The notes: generated from the letters alone by a model not told the origin. DNA of 64,000 nucleotides from Bacteroidota bacterium (GCA_020161535.1 JAIUNW010000009.1:155851-219850); one strand, 5' to 3'. Shown: positions 1-9,196, counted from the stretch's first letter. Numbers and translations: made by a program.

Positions 1-705
1 CAGTTGAAGATACTTATTGGACTCATCAATGATTTGCGATTGTAACACAAATACATTCGACGAAGAATCTGGTGAGTTGTTGATAAGGCCAGCATAATAC
101 AAAGTGCCTATCTGCGCGTATGCATATCCTTTCCACCAATAACACCAGGCTTTCACAGTAGCGGCACGGTCGGCTGCCAGTGACAACCCTTCCAGGTACT
201 TCAACGTATTGTTACATTCCCGGTTCATGGCATACATGTTCAGCCACTCATAATAAAGTGCATTGTTTCCGTTAACGGTTGAACCGCTGTTATTAAATCC
301 CCTGATAATGGACAAAGCCTGGGGTGCCGAGTTCTCAAATACGGTTGATGCGTCGTTCGGATCTGCCTGGAACTTATCGGGAACGCCCAACGTGGTTGTT
401 TGGTTGTTGGATCCCTGACCACCACCGATAACATCACCCATCAGTTCGTGATAGCCCCAGGGCAGTGAGAAATAAGAATCACCCAGCCAGCCATCACCAT
501 AGTTAAATCCATTCCAGTATATGCCCCCTTTTGCAAAAGAGGTGATACCATCTTCATCTACGATAATGGTTCCGGGTGTTGGTTGGTTGGGGTTATTAAC
601 GTCCAGTTGCTTTTTACAACCGGCTATGAAGAGCAAGGCGCTCGACAGCAGAATAAAATCCCGCCAATTATTGAAGACGCTTAGTTTATTGATTATTTTC
701 TTCAT
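1..705 (-). CDS. RagB/SusD family nutrient-uptake lipoprotein (3' part cut by window edge)
   Basis: The minus-strand frame is open from an ATG at 705 to the window edge, giving 235 residues; the C-terminal part lies outside. The N-terminus is a lipoprotein signal ending in a lipobox with Cys30 (IAGC), followed by an N-terminal helical region rich in Tyr, Trp and Asn, as in SusD proteins. SusD proteins sit on the cell surface and bind the glycan or peptide that the partner SusC barrel imports. The gene begins 25 nt after the upstream susC, so the two are almost certainly co-transcribed. The ligand cannot be read from the sequence. The family call rests on the signal, the composition and the position after susC. 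Confidence 0.85.
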   Translation of the reverse strand, partial: MKKIINKLSVFNNWRDFILLSSALLFIAGCKKQLDVNNPNQPTPGTIIVDEDGITSFAKGGIYWNGFNYGDGWLGDSYFSLPWGYHELMGDVIGGGQGSNNQTTTLGVPDKFQADPNDASTVFENSAPQALSIIRGFNNSGSTVNGNNALYYEWLNMYAMNRECNNTLKYLEGLSLAADRAATVKAWCYWWKGYAYAQIGTLYYAGLINNSPDSSSNVFVLQSQIIDESNKYLQL

Positions 706-730
706 GTTTCTTCAGTTTTGGAGTGACGAA

Positions 731-3700
731 TTAAAAACCAAGGTTCAGGGTTAACTGGTATGATTTCATGTTGGGAATGGAACTGTGATCAATACCACGG
801 TCAAAGGCAGAGTTAGCCTGGCCTGAGCTGATCTCAGGATCCATACCGTCATATTTGGTAATGGTAAACAGGTTCCGTCCGCTCAACACCACCTGGCATT
901 TTTTCAACCAGTCCTTGTTGGTCACCCGTGCAAAATCAAATCCAAACGAAATATTACGCAAGCGGGCAAAAGAGGCGTCTTTGTAGAAGTAGTCTTTGGT
1001 TACGTTGTTACCAACACCACGAGGTGTTGATCCCAGTGCATAATACGCAGAAGCGTAGTACGCTGACCAGGCACCGGTTTCGCCGTTGATGGTAATTGGT
1101 TTTTGGAAATCACCACTGATACCATCACGGTACATCCATTCGTTGGTTTGGTTGTACAAGTGTGTACCATTTATCCAGTCGAGCTGGAAGCCAAAGCTAA
1201 TCATGCCTTTGTAGGTGAAGCTGTTGATAAATGAACTGTTCAAACGTGGGTTGGGGTCGCCCAGTGAAGTTGCTTCATCAGAGAAATAAATCGCCTTGGT
1301 TGTTTTGTTCACCACACGACCTTCAACAATCTCGTATTTGCTTTGGTCGGCCGGATCAATAAACGGCGTTTTACCATCGCCACGCATTTCATTCACGCTG
1401 GTCAGTGACTTATAACCATATATCTCACCAATCTTTCTGCCGGCTTCCAGCACAAGTCCGGAGCTACCCGCAGCAGTAATCAGCGGAATAGAACCACCTA
1501 CTACATTGTCGATGATAGAAGTTTGGTGACCGAAGTTGGCCGTGAAATCCCAGGTGAAGTTTCTGTTGTTCACTACGGGAATATTAATAGCCAGTTGCCA
1601 ACCGTTTGAATGCAATTCGATCGCATTGTTCTTAATAGAAGTGATACCGGTAGAGGGTGCTTCACGAACAGTGAAGATGGCATTGTCTGTATGGCGCTTC
1701 CAGTAAGTAGCCGACACCGTAACATACTTAAACCAATCGCCTTTTCCAAGGTTCACCCGCAGATCTGTACCGAACTCGGTTTCCTGCGATACTTCCACCG
1801 CCAGGTCAGGGTTTTTAGCGGGTGTGGAACTATTGGTTTGGCTGGTATAGGCCAGCTCATTGCCCGTTGGTTGCAAATTCAGCGCACGGTAGCGATCGAA
1901 TGGACCAGGCTGTATACCTGCTTTACCATAAGCGGCGCGAATTTTAAAGGCTGGTACGCGGTCTTTGATGCCATCCCAGAAACCCAACGATTCGAAGTTG
2001 AAGTAACCGTTAAAGTGAGGGAAGGTAAAGGGTTTTGAACCGGCACCGAAAGCCGATGAGTAGTCGGTTCTTACACCGGCAGTGATACCACCATACATAC
2101 CCACATCAATTTTCTGGTCGAGCAGGTATCCATAGGTCACAAAGGGTTCTACATAGTCGAGCGCAACGTGTTGCGACTGCGTAGAAGTAAGGTTGTATGG
2201 CGGATTGAGCGACAATGTTCCGCCCCAGGTATCCAATTCTTTGTACAGGTTCTTTCTGTAGTCATAACCAACCAAAGTAGTTGTTTGAATAGGCAGTTTC
2301 AGGTGAAAATCTTTTTCAAAATCTGTTCTGATAGTGGCCGTACCCAAAAAGTTCTGTCGTGTGTTATTGTATTGCCAGTTGTCAACCTCACCAGTTTCAT
2401 CGGGACCATACCAGCTTGCCCAACTGCCCTGATCAATGGTATTGGCATTAAGGCTCTGGTTGTAAATGGTCCAGATATCGTTTTCGTTTTTGTAAGACAC
2501 ACCGTAGCGGGCGTTCAAGGTTACAAAACGATTCAAACGATAGTTGGCTTCGATATTTTGGATAACGTCATAGCGCTTGCTGTCGCCCTTTGTATACTCC
2601 AGGCGGTAGTAGGGGTTGAATGCATTCACACTCGCAAAACTGGCGCGCTGGTAGGAAGCATAGTGGCCGCCGGTAATGGTGTCTTCCAGGCTGAAGAAAG
2701 GAGACGTGTTCAAGAAGCCATACACACCACCTACGTCGGCGTTGGAATTACCATTGCCGAAATAAGCGCCACCGGGCGCACCCAAACGAGGATGCATGGT
2801 ATTCTGGGTATAGGCCAGGTTGGTTACCGAGCGAATGGTGAAGTTTTTAAAGACTTCAAAACCCAGGTTCAAGGTTACATTGGTTTTATTGAGGTAACCA
2901 TTGTTTTTCAACATCGGTGAATTGGTATGGTTATTCGAAACGGCGAAGTTGAAATCTGATTTATCGCCGCCACCACTGATGCTAAGCGTATTGTTGATGG
3001 AAGAGCCGCCAGTGAACACTTCTTTGAAATGATTGTGGTATTGCAACGCACCAACATAGGGCTTATCATAATTATTACGGGGATCCAGGATACCATAACG
3101 CGTATAGTTGTCCGTAACACCCGGAATGCCCGAAAGTCCGGAGATATTCGAACCGTAGGTATAAGACAAGGAGTTAGAGCCCAACACGATTCCCAGATCA
3201 GGATCTACCTTGATCGGGTCGCCTGCCTGGTAGCCCAGTCCTGAATTGCTACCCGCATTTACGATATTACCAGCCGCATCGGTGAGGTAGGCGTGTTTGT
3301 CGGCTTTCTTGAAGTTACCCGCATTGATAAAGGTATTGTACGAATAGCTGCTGGAAAAGTTGATGGCCAGTCGTCCTTTTACACCTTTTTTGCTGAAGAT
3401 CTGGATTACACCGTTGGCACCCTGTGCACCATATAAAGATGCAGAGGCCGCACCCTGTACCACTTCCACTCTTTCTACCTGCGATAAATCGATGGTACCA
3501 ATAGAAGTAAAGGGTATTTCCACGCCATCGAGCATCACCAGCGGACGCGTACCGTTTTGCACGGTATTGATACCACGTAACACGATATTCACCTGGTCGC
3601 CCGGGTTACCGGAAACAGTAGAAATTTGTGCACCGGCAATTTTACCAACCAGCGCCTGGTCGAGCGTAGCGGCAGGAATTGGTGGCAGCTTGTCAGAAGT

Positions 3701-4075
3701 AATAGATTCTACCGCGATGCCCAGCTTTTTCTTGCTGGTTGCCACACCGGTACCGGTTACCACCACTTCACTTAATGCCTTGGTGTCGACTTCGAGCGCC
3801 AATGAAAAGGCCTCCCCCGCTTTCACCTTCACTGATCTGGAAGAATAGCCAATCGCACTGATTTCGAGCGTACCATCGTTTTGGCTGGATTCGATGGAGA
3901 AAGTACCGTCTACGCCCGTAGTGGTTGCTTTGCCGCCTTTTAACTTAACCGTCACCCCCACCAAGGGGCTGCCATCTTTGGCATCGGTGATTTTGCCATA
4001 AAATTTGCCCGACTGGCCGAAGGCACTAATGGCTAGTACCAAGACTGCCAGGAGCAGTTTCAGGGATTTTCTCAT
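731..4075 (-). CDS. SusC/RagA family TonB-linked outer membrane protein
   Basis: This 1114-residue protein has a signal peptide ending at AFGQ (about residue 21), a carboxypeptidase-regulatory-like beta-sandwich (about 24-100), then a TonB plug opening with a SEVVVTGTG segment and carrying LRGINTV and QGAASASLYGAQGANGVI, typical of SusC plugs. The rest is Tyr/Asn-rich beta-barrel ending in NLGF, with a terminal Phe as expected for outer-membrane barrels. SusC proteins import oligomers across the outer membrane with TonB energy, lidded by SusD. The partner susD follows after 25 nt. No degradative enzyme gene lies upstream, so the substrate is unknown. A spaced inverted repeat about 110 bp upstream may be a regulator site. 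Confidence 0.95.
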   Translation of the reverse strand: MRKSLKLLLAVLVLAISAFGQSGKFYGKITDAKDGSPLVGVTVKLKGGKATTTGVDGTFSIESSQNDGTLEISAIGYSSRSVKVKAGEAFSLALEVDTKALSEVVVTGTGVATSKKKLGIAVESITSDKLPPIPAATLDQALVGKIAGAQISTVSGNPGDQVNIVLRGINTVQNGTRPLVMLDGVEIPFTSIGTIDLSQVERVEVVQGAASASLYGAQGANGVIQIFSKKGVKGRLAINFSSSYSYNTFINAGNFKKADKHAYLTDAAGNIVNAGSNSGLGYQAGDPIKVDPDLGIVLGSNSLSYTYGSNISGLSGIPGVTDNYTRYGILDPRNNYDKPYVGALQYHNHFKEVFTGGSSINNTLSISGGGDKSDFNFAVSNNHTNSPMLKNNGYLNKTNVTLNLGFEVFKNFTIRSVTNLAYTQNTMHPRLGAPGGAYFGNGNSNADVGGVYGFLNTSPFFSLEDTITGGHYASYQRASFASVNAFNPYYRLEYTKGDSKRYDVIQNIEANYRLNRFVTLNARYGVSYKNENDIWTIYNQSLNANTIDQGSWASWYGPDETGEVDNWQYNNTRQNFLGTATIRTDFEKDFHLKLPIQTTTLVGYDYRKNLYKELDTWGGTLSLNPPYNLTSTQSQHVALDYVEPFVTYGYLLDQKIDVGMYGGITAGVRTDYSSAFGAGSKPFTFPHFNGYFNFESLGFWDGIKDRVPAFKIRAAYGKAGIQPGPFDRYRALNLQPTGNELAYTSQTNSSTPAKNPDLAVEVSQETEFGTDLRVNLGKGDWFKYVTVSATYWKRHTDNAIFTVREAPSTGITSIKNNAIELHSNGWQLAINIPVVNNRNFTWDFTANFGHQTSIIDNVVGGSIPLITAAGSSGLVLEAGRKIGEIYGYKSLTSVNEMRGDGKTPFIDPADQSKYEIVEGRVVNKTTKAIYFSDEATSLGDPNPRLNSSFINSFTYKGMISFGFQLDWINGTHLYNQTNEWMYRDGISGDFQKPITINGETGAWSAYYASAYYALGSTPRGVGNNVTKDYFYKDASFARLRNISFGFDFARVTNKDWLKKCQVVLSGRNLFTITKYDGMDPEISSGQANSAFDRGIDHSSIPNMKSYQLTLNLGF

Positions 4076-4184
4076 GAGTGTTTGTATTTGGTTTTGATTC
4101 TAAGTCTGTTTACGGCAATACAATCCCAGCACCTTCTCAGGCGTCGTTTTTTGCAATCCGCATCATGAAAACTGGAAAGACTTA

Positions 4185-4211
4185 TATTAAGTAATTAATC
4201 GATACTTAATA
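4185..4211. promoter_or_regulatory. 9-bp inverted repeat, candidate operator upstream of susC
   Basis: TATTAAGTA at 4185-4193 and TACTTAATA at 4203-4211 are perfect reverse complements separated by 9 nt. The element lies about 110 bp before the susC start. It has no T-run, so it does not look like a terminator. A dimeric regulator site is the most natural reading, but the regulator is unknown and the AT-rich context raises the odds of chance occurrence. Confidence 0.35.
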
Positions 4212-4420
4212 ATTGCCCTTCTCGCAAGGCAGGTTTGGATGAGTTTTTAAAGGAAAGTGGCTAATATATCCATGAATATATGAAATCTACCAAATTACGA
4301 TAACTATTTTTTAATCTATTTATAATCTCCTTTTAATGGAGTGGGGTAATGCTGCCCCGCGACATTGATAACAAGGCAGATACGAGCAGGGGGAACCTGA
4401 ATATTGACTGCTTGGGAACA

Positions 4421-4443
4421 AAAAAAACCGCCCAGGGGCGGTT
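4421..4443 (-). terminator. Rho-independent terminator of the YugP-like metalloprotease gene
   Basis: An 8-nt arm AACCGCCC (4426-4433) pairs with GGGCGGTT (4436-4443). Read on the minus strand the hairpin is followed by eight T residues, the classic intrinsic-terminator layout. It lies about 65 bp past the stop codon of the minus-strand gene at 4510. Confidence 0.85.
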
Positions 4444-4509
4444 CTCGATAATTTGACCGGCTTAGTCAGCCTCGTTTAGATTCGTTGAAAAAACCTTGTG
4501 TTGGTTGGA

Positions 4510-5199
4510 TTAACCTCGTCGATTGTTATAGATAGCGATGTATTGAATCAGTGTCACCAACGAAGCGACGGCGGCTACCACATAAGTAGTGGCTGCCCAT
4601 TTCAAGGCATCTTTCGCAGCCGGGTATTCTTCGGGCGTGGTTACCTGCGTGGTTTGCAACCAGGCCAGCGCGCGGCGCGAAGCGTCAAACTCAACCGGCA
4701 GGGTAATCAGCGAAAACAAAGTGGTTACCGCAAACAGGATTATACCCCCCAGCAACAGGGCCGGGAACACTTTGATCAGCACAATACCCAAAATCAATAC
4801 CCACTGCACCAGGGTAGAGCTGAACTGCACCGCCGGCACCAATTTGCTCCGCATTTGCAAGTAGGGGTAGCCCACCTGGTGCTGAACGGCGTGGCCACAC
4901 TCGTGGGCAGCTACCGCCGCAGCAGATACGTTTGTTCCATTATATATATCTGCACTGAGATTCACTGTTTTATTGGCAGGATTGTAGTGATCTGACAAAA
5001 AACCATCGGTCGACACCACTTTTACGTCGGTAATGCCATTGTCGCGCAGCATTTTTTCGGCCACTTCCCGTCCACTTAGGCCCGACCGCAGGTTGATAGC
5101 GCTGTATTTCTTGATCTTGGATTTTAACATAAACGATACCAGCATACTGATCCCGACAAAGAGAAGAGACACCAGCATAATTGAGGGTTGTTGATACAT
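4510..5199 (-). CDS. YugP-like zinc-dependent membrane metalloprotease (Zn_peptidase_2 family)
   Basis: This 229-residue membrane protein carries the zinc-protease motif HECGH (His99, Glu100, His103). A hydrophobic N-terminal segment spans about 7-25, two or three strongly hydrophobic segments lie between about 118 and 160, and one more is near the C-terminus. That layout and length match the YugP family, called neutral zinc metallopeptidases, whose substrates are not established. The ATG at 5199 lies 28 nt after a perfect TAGCTTTG promoter box, and a strong terminator follows the gene, so it is probably monocistronic. Confidence 0.9.
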   Translation of the reverse strand: MYQQPSIMLVSLLFVGISMLVSFMLKSKIKKYSAINLRSGLSGREVAEKMLRDNGITDVKVVSTDGFLSDHYNPANKTVNLSADIYNGTNVSAAAVAAHECGHAVQHQVGYPYLQMRSKLVPAVQFSSTLVQWVLILGIVLIKVFPALLLGGIILFAVTTLFSLITLPVEFDASRRALAWLQTTQVTTPEEYPAAKDALKWAATTYVVAAVASLVTLIQYIAIYNNRRG

Positions 5200-5227
5200 A
5201 GCCTAAAATTGTTGTTTATAAGTTCTA

Positions 5228-5235
5228 CAAAGCTA
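5228..5235 (-). promoter_or_regulatory. Bacteroidota -7 promoter box for the YugP-like gene
   Basis: The minus strand reads TAGCTTTG here, a perfect match to the Bacteroidota TAnnTTTG element. The start codon lies 28 nt downstream, giving a leader of about 20-25 nt. No clear TTG/TTTG -33 element sits at the right distance. Confidence 0.5.
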
Positions 5236-5470
5236 AATCCAAACTGTTTCCGCCGCCATTTCGGCCATTAAAAAACGGCAAAACCCGACGTCTTGTCAGA
5301 AGGGTGAAATCACCCGATTCCCGCCTGAAAATATGTCGTTTTAACAAGGCTGTTCAAATTTGTTAAAGTTCAGCAACTATTTAATAATCAAATAGTTAAA
5401 GATCATTTTTGCGCCCCCGGCAGGGCCTTTTAAGGGGCTTTCAAGTTATCAACAGGGTCAAAAATTTATT

Positions 5471-5500
5471 TTGAAATGTGACCCTTATTCGTAATTTAGT
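5471..5500 (+). promoter_or_regulatory. Possible radA promoter (TTTG, 18-nt gap, TAATTTAG)
   Basis: TTTG at 5471-5474 and TAATTTAG at 5493-5500 have near-consensus spacing for a Bacteroidota promoter; the -7 box has one mismatch. This predicts a radA leader of about 100 nt that contains the hairpin at 5523-5557. Confidence 0.3.
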
Positions 5501-5522
5501 GGAAGAATTTAATGGGTTAGTA

Positions 5523-5557
5523 AGTAAAGGGTCGGCAGTGATGCTGGCCTTTTTACT
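5523..5557 (+). terminator. Hairpin with T-runs in the radA leader, possible attenuator
   Basis: AGTAAA (5523-5528) pairs with TTTACT (5552-5557), and GG/CC plus partial inner pairing extend the stem. The right arm is T-rich and more T's follow. It points toward radA and lies between the possible promoter and the radA start, so it could terminate read-through or attenuate radA. The inner stem is imperfect. Confidence 0.35.
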
Positions 5558-5608
5558 TTTTATTAAAACAGCGTTTTTTCTCACTCTATTTTCCTCCGTT
5601 TTTCGCAC

Positions 5609-6970
5609 ATGAGCAAACTGAAGTCAGCATTCTTTTGCCAACATTGTGGATTTGAAAGTGCCAAATGGTTGGGTAAATGTCCGTCGTGTCATCAATGGAA
5701 CAGTTTTGTTGAAGAAATAAAACAAAAATCAGCCAAACCAATCCCCCACTGGCGACCTGATCAAAAAAATAACCCCGTTACAAGACTTGAAGATATTCCT
5801 ATTGTTGGTGAACAACGCATCATTTGCAGCGACACCGAACTGAATCGTGTGTTGGGCGGCGGCATTGTTCGCGGCAGTATTGTTTTAGTTGCCGGTGAAC
5901 CTGGTATCGGAAAATCAACCTTGTTTTTACAGGTTGGTTTGCAAATGCAAAACCTGAAAGTGCTGTACGTGAGCGGTGAGGAAAGTGATCAACAGATTCG
6001 TCTTCGCGCAGAGCGCATTCCTTTTCGCAACCCTGAATTTTACCTGCTCACCGAAACAAACACCAGCGCCATTTTTCAGGAAGTAAAAAAACTGCAACCC
6101 GATTTGATCATCATCGATTCGATACAAACTTTACAAACCGATCTGATTGAATCTTCGCCCGGCACTGTTTCACAAATTCGCGAATGTGCCGCCGAATGGC
6201 AACGCTTCGCGAAGGCTTCGCATATTCCGGTTTTCTTGATCGGTCATATCACCAAAGACGGTGCTATCGCCGGACCAAAAATCCTGGAGCATATGGTCGA
6301 TACCGTGCTGCAGTTTGAAGGCGACCGGCATTTTGCGTATCGCTTGCTGCGCACGTTGAAAAATCGGTTTGGCTCCACGCACGAACTGGGTGTTTACGAA
6401 ATGACAGGGGCCGGCATGAAGCCAGTACTCGATCCCGGCGATATACTAATGGGCGAGAAAGACGATTCGCTCAGTGGTGTTGCCATCGCTGCGGGCATTG
6501 AAGGCATGCGTCCTTTTCTCATCGAAGTGCAGGCACTGGTTACCGGCGCATCCTATGGTACGCCGCAACGCGCCGTTACCGGTTTTGATGGCAGGCGATT
6601 GCAATTGCTCCTCGCCGTGTTGGAAAAAAGAGGCGGATTTGCTTTCTCTGCGCGTGATGTGTTTTTGAATATCGCAGGCGGTATCAAAGTAGAAGATCCT
6701 GCCATCGACCTGGCCGTTCTTTGTGCATTGCTTAGTTCGTTCGACGACCAGCTATTGCCCAAGAACATGTGCTTTGCCGGCGAAGTGGGATTGAGTGGCG
6801 AGATTCGTTCGGTGAACCGCATCGACCAACGCATTGCAGAAGCAGCGAAACTCGGCTTCGAAAAAATGCTAATCCCCCGTAACAATTTCAAAAACCTGCC
6901 CGCTACCAAACTCAGCATCGAGATTGTGCCGGTAGGCAAAGTGGAAGAAGTATATCGACTGCTTTTCTAA
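5609..6970 (+). CDS. radA: DNA repair protein RadA
   Basis: RadA is a RecA-like ATPase that drives branch migration during recombinational repair. The 453-residue protein has the N-terminal four-cysteine zinc finger (Cys10, Cys13, Cys24, Cys27), the Walker A motif GEPGIGKS (96-103), the RadA-specific KNRFG motif (251-255) and a C-terminal Lon-like domain containing AGEVGLSGEIR. Length is normal for the family. The ATG at 5609 directly precedes the zinc finger. It leads a plus-strand run, but comF downstream appears to have its own promoter. I see no missing key residue. Confidence 0.97.
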   Translation: MSKLKSAFFCQHCGFESAKWLGKCPSCHQWNSFVEEIKQKSAKPIPHWRPDQKNNPVTRLEDIPIVGEQRIICSDTELNRVLGGGIVRGSIVLVAGEPGIGKSTLFLQVGLQMQNLKVLYVSGEESDQQIRLRAERIPFRNPEFYLLTETNTSAIFQEVKKLQPDLIIIDSIQTLQTDLIESSPGTVSQIRECAAEWQRFAKASHIPVFLIGHITKDGAIAGPKILEHMVDTVLQFEGDRHFAYRLLRTLKNRFGSTHELGVYEMTGAGMKPVLDPGDILMGEKDDSLSGVAIAAGIEGMRPFLIEVQALVTGASYGTPQRAVTGFDGRRLQLLLAVLEKRGGFAFSARDVFLNIAGGIKVEDPAIDLAVLCALLSSFDDQLLPKNMCFAGEVGLSGEIRSVNRIDQRIAEAAKLGFEKMLIPRNNFKNLPATKLSIEIVPVGKVEEVYRLLF

Positions 6971-7003
6971 TGGTGTGCTTTCACAAATCGGGTGTTTTCA
7001 ACC

Positions 7004-7034
7004 TTGTGCAACAATCAACCGACGGTTAGATTTG
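7004..7034 (+). promoter_or_regulatory. comF promoter placed for a leaderless transcript
   Basis: TTG at 7004-7006, a 20-nt gap and a perfect TAGATTTG box at 7027-7034 match the Bacteroidota promoter pattern. The box ends only 4 nt before the comF ATG at 7039, so transcription should begin at or within a base or two of the start codon. Confidence 0.55.
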
Positions 7035-7038
7035 CGCC

Positions 7039-7746
7039 ATGTGGAACCTGCTGCGTAATATTTCAACCTCCTTAACAACACTTATTTATCCGCACTGTTG
7101 TACTGCCTGCGGAACCAATAACCTTCCGGCGGCGGATGGCATTTGCAGCTACTGCTTGCAACACTTGCCGCTAACCGGTTTTATGCAGCAGCCCGACAAC
7201 CCGGTTGCGCGCGTTTTCTGGGGACGGCTATCGCTTAAAAACGCCACCGCCCTGGTTTGGTTTCAAAAACATTCTGCTGTGCAACAAATCATGCACGGCA
7301 TCAAATACCAGGCAAGAAAAGATGCGGCTTTCCAGATTGGTCGATGGATGGGCCACCAATTACAAGATTGCAGTTGGTTGCAACAGATCGACTATTTGGT
7401 GCCGCTTCCCCTCCACAAAAACAGGTTGTTGACCCGCGGCTATAACCAGGCCGCCTGCATTTGTGAAGGCATCGAACGGGTTTGTGACCTGCCGATTTTG
7501 TCGACCGTTGCACAAAGATCTTCGGCCACTGTTACACAAACCCAGCAACACCGCAAAGCACGTTGGGAGAACATGAAACAGGTATTCAGCATCAACCCCG
7601 ACCTGCCGCTCAACTACAAACACCTGCTACTGGTTGATGATGTCATCACCACCGGCGCCAGTCTCGATGCGCTGGGTCAGCAACTCCGCCATATACCAGG
7701 CATCCGTTTATCGGTTTGTTGCTTCGCGTATACTGTTCCGCACTAA
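7039..7746 (+). CDS. comF: ComF family phosphoribosyltransferase-like protein
   Basis: This 235-residue protein matches the ComF family, linked to DNA uptake in competent bacteria. Near the N-terminus it has a four-cysteine zinc-binding cluster (Cys21, Cys24, Cys36, Cys39). The C-terminal half is a type I phosphoribosyltransferase fold with the PRPP-binding signature LLLVDDVITTGAS (Asp200-Asp201). The TRGYNQA segment (132-138) is also typical of ComF. Whether this organism is competent cannot be told from the window. The next gene starts 25 nt downstream and may be co-transcribed. Confidence 0.92.
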   Translation: MWNLLRNISTSLTTLIYPHCCTACGTNNLPAADGICSYCLQHLPLTGFMQQPDNPVARVFWGRLSLKNATALVWFQKHSAVQQIMHGIKYQARKDAAFQIGRWMGHQLQDCSWLQQIDYLVPLPLHKNRLLTRGYNQAACICEGIERVCDLPILSTVAQRSSATVTQTQQHRKARWENMKQVFSINPDLPLNYKHLLLVDDVITTGASLDALGQQLRHIPGIRLSVCCFAYTVPH

Positions 7747-7771
7747 AGAAGGAATCATTATTTTTGGCCAT

Positions 7772-9166
7772 ATGTTTCGTCTATCCTTGCTGCTGGCAAC
7801 CTGCCTCGTGATTGCTTCTGCCTGTACAAGAGAGCGGTTCTCCTTTTCTTCAGATGCACAACCCACCATTGGCATCGATACCCTTCATTTCGATACCCTG
7901 TTTACACAATCTGGTTCTAAAACTTTTCATTTCCTGGTGCACAACAACAACAGTAGCGGGTTGCGGATCAGCCGCATTGAAGTAGCAGGCGGACAATCGG
8001 GTTATTTTCACCTCAATGTAAATGGTATCGAGGGGCCGGCGATCAGCGATATCGACATCGCGCCGAACGATAGCGCGCATGTTTTTGTGAACGCCTTTAT
8101 TCCCAATTCGGCCACCCAGTTGCCCTTTGTGATTACCGATAGCATCGGCATCCATTGCAATGGACAAATACAATGGGTGCAACTCGAAGCCTGGGCGCAG
8201 AATGCACACTATATTAAAAATGGGGTGATCAACAGCAATACAAACTGGAAAGGCGATTTGCCCTATGTGATTATTGGTCCGCTGCAAGTAACCACCGCTG
8301 CCACCCTTACCATCGAACCAGGTGCGCGCATTTACTGTCATGCCGATGCAGCTATCCAGATCGATGGCAGCCTGCAGGCCCTGGGCGATTCAACCGAAAG
8401 CAATCGCATCCTGTTCACCGGCGATCGCCTCGATGCACCTTACCAGGATTATCCCGCCACCTGGCCAGGCATTCGTTTCGGCAAAGACAGTCGCGAAAAT
8501 CTGTTGCAATATGTAAGCATTCGCAATGCTTATCGTGGCATTACCCTCGATGCACCACTCACCAGTTGGCCTTCGCTGATATTGGAACAAACCGAGATCA
8601 GGAATATGCTCGATGCCGGCTTGTTTGCCAGCGGCGCCTATATTCGGGCGAATAATTCGGTGTTTCTGAATTGCGGTCGGAATGTACACCTGGAGTACGG
8701 CGGACAATACTTCTTCACCCAATGCACCATCGCTACTTTCAGCAATAATTATTTTGCGCACAAAGAGCCGGTGGTGTATATCAGCGATAGCAAAACAGAA
8801 AACGGCCATACTGAAACTGCCGCACTCACGGCAATATTTACCAACACGATTGTTTGGGGTGAATCAGACGATGTGCCCAACGAATTTGTTGCCGATCGGC
8901 AGGGCGCAGATCCCTTCACCGTTCAGTTTAACAATGGTATCTGGAAAATGGCTACCCTGCCCGATGGGTATAATACCGTTGGCACCCTGAGTAATGCCGA
9001 TCCATTGTTTATTTCCACGGGTAAATTTCACCAGGCCACCGACTTGCACCTGCAGTCGGGGTCGCCCGCGATTGGGCTGGGCACCGCCACCGGCATCCGG
9101 ATTGATTACGACGGTCGCCCACGCTCATTAATAAATCCCAGCACGGGCGCATTTGAACAACAATAA
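7772..9166 (+). CDS. Right-handed beta-helix lipoprotein of the choice-of-anchor Q type
   Basis: I placed the start at the ATG at 7772 rather than further upstream, because a lipoprotein signal peptide with lipobox IASAC (Cys18) begins there and the longer frame overlaps comF. The 464-residue protein has an N-terminal beta-sandwich-like part and then repeated short strands with Gly/Asn turns, consistent with a parallel beta-helix. The C-terminus has the LHLQSGSPAIGLG stretch and DYDGRPR...GAFE ending typical of choice-of-anchor Q proteins. Such proteins are exported and often bind or cleave polysaccharide, but no catalytic residues could be assigned. Function is therefore open. Confidence 0.8.
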   Translation: MFRLSLLLATCLVIASACTRERFSFSSDAQPTIGIDTLHFDTLFTQSGSKTFHFLVHNNNSSGLRISRIEVAGGQSGYFHLNVNGIEGPAISDIDIAPNDSAHVFVNAFIPNSATQLPFVITDSIGIHCNGQIQWVQLEAWAQNAHYIKNGVINSNTNWKGDLPYVIIGPLQVTTAATLTIEPGARIYCHADAAIQIDGSLQALGDSTESNRILFTGDRLDAPYQDYPATWPGIRFGKDSRENLLQYVSIRNAYRGITLDAPLTSWPSLILEQTEIRNMLDAGLFASGAYIRANNSVFLNCGRNVHLEYGGQYFFTQCTIATFSNNYFAHKEPVVYISDSKTENGHTETAALTAIFTNTIVWGESDDVPNEFVADRQGADPFTVQFNNGIWKMATLPDGYNTVGTLSNADPLFISTGKFHQATDLHLQSGSPAIGLGTATGIRIDYDGRPRSLINPSTGAFEQQ

Positions 9167-9196
9167 CAGGATATTTGTAGAACCAAAAAGAACAAC

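Larger units (their letters stand above)
4076..4509. other. Intergenic region between susC and the YugP-like gene
   Basis: This 434-bp stretch holds no convincing gene. It should carry the promoter for the leftward susC-susD pair, but no clean TAnnTTTG box was found. It contains the 9-bp inverted repeat at 4185-4211, an AT-rich near-palindrome at 4264-4281 (ATATAT arms around CATG) and, at the right end, the intrinsic terminator of the metalloprotease gene at 4421-4443. The middle is markedly AT-rich. Confidence 0.7.
5200..5608. other. Divergent intergenic region between the YugP-like gene and radA
   Basis: This 409-bp region contains no supported gene. It carries the minus-strand promoter box at 5228-5235, a possible plus-strand promoter at 5471-5500 and a hairpin followed by T-runs at 5523-5557 in the radA leader. 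The remainder shows no further structure that I could support. Confidence 0.7.

Noticed and set aside
2168..2920. Plus-strand frame of 250 codons within susC
   Set aside because: It lies wholly antisense to the susC gene, and its composition is a shadow of the barrel sequence.
4264..4281. ATATAT-CATG-ATATAT palindrome as a regulator site
   Set aside because: The surrounding sequence is so AT-rich that such symmetry is expected by chance.
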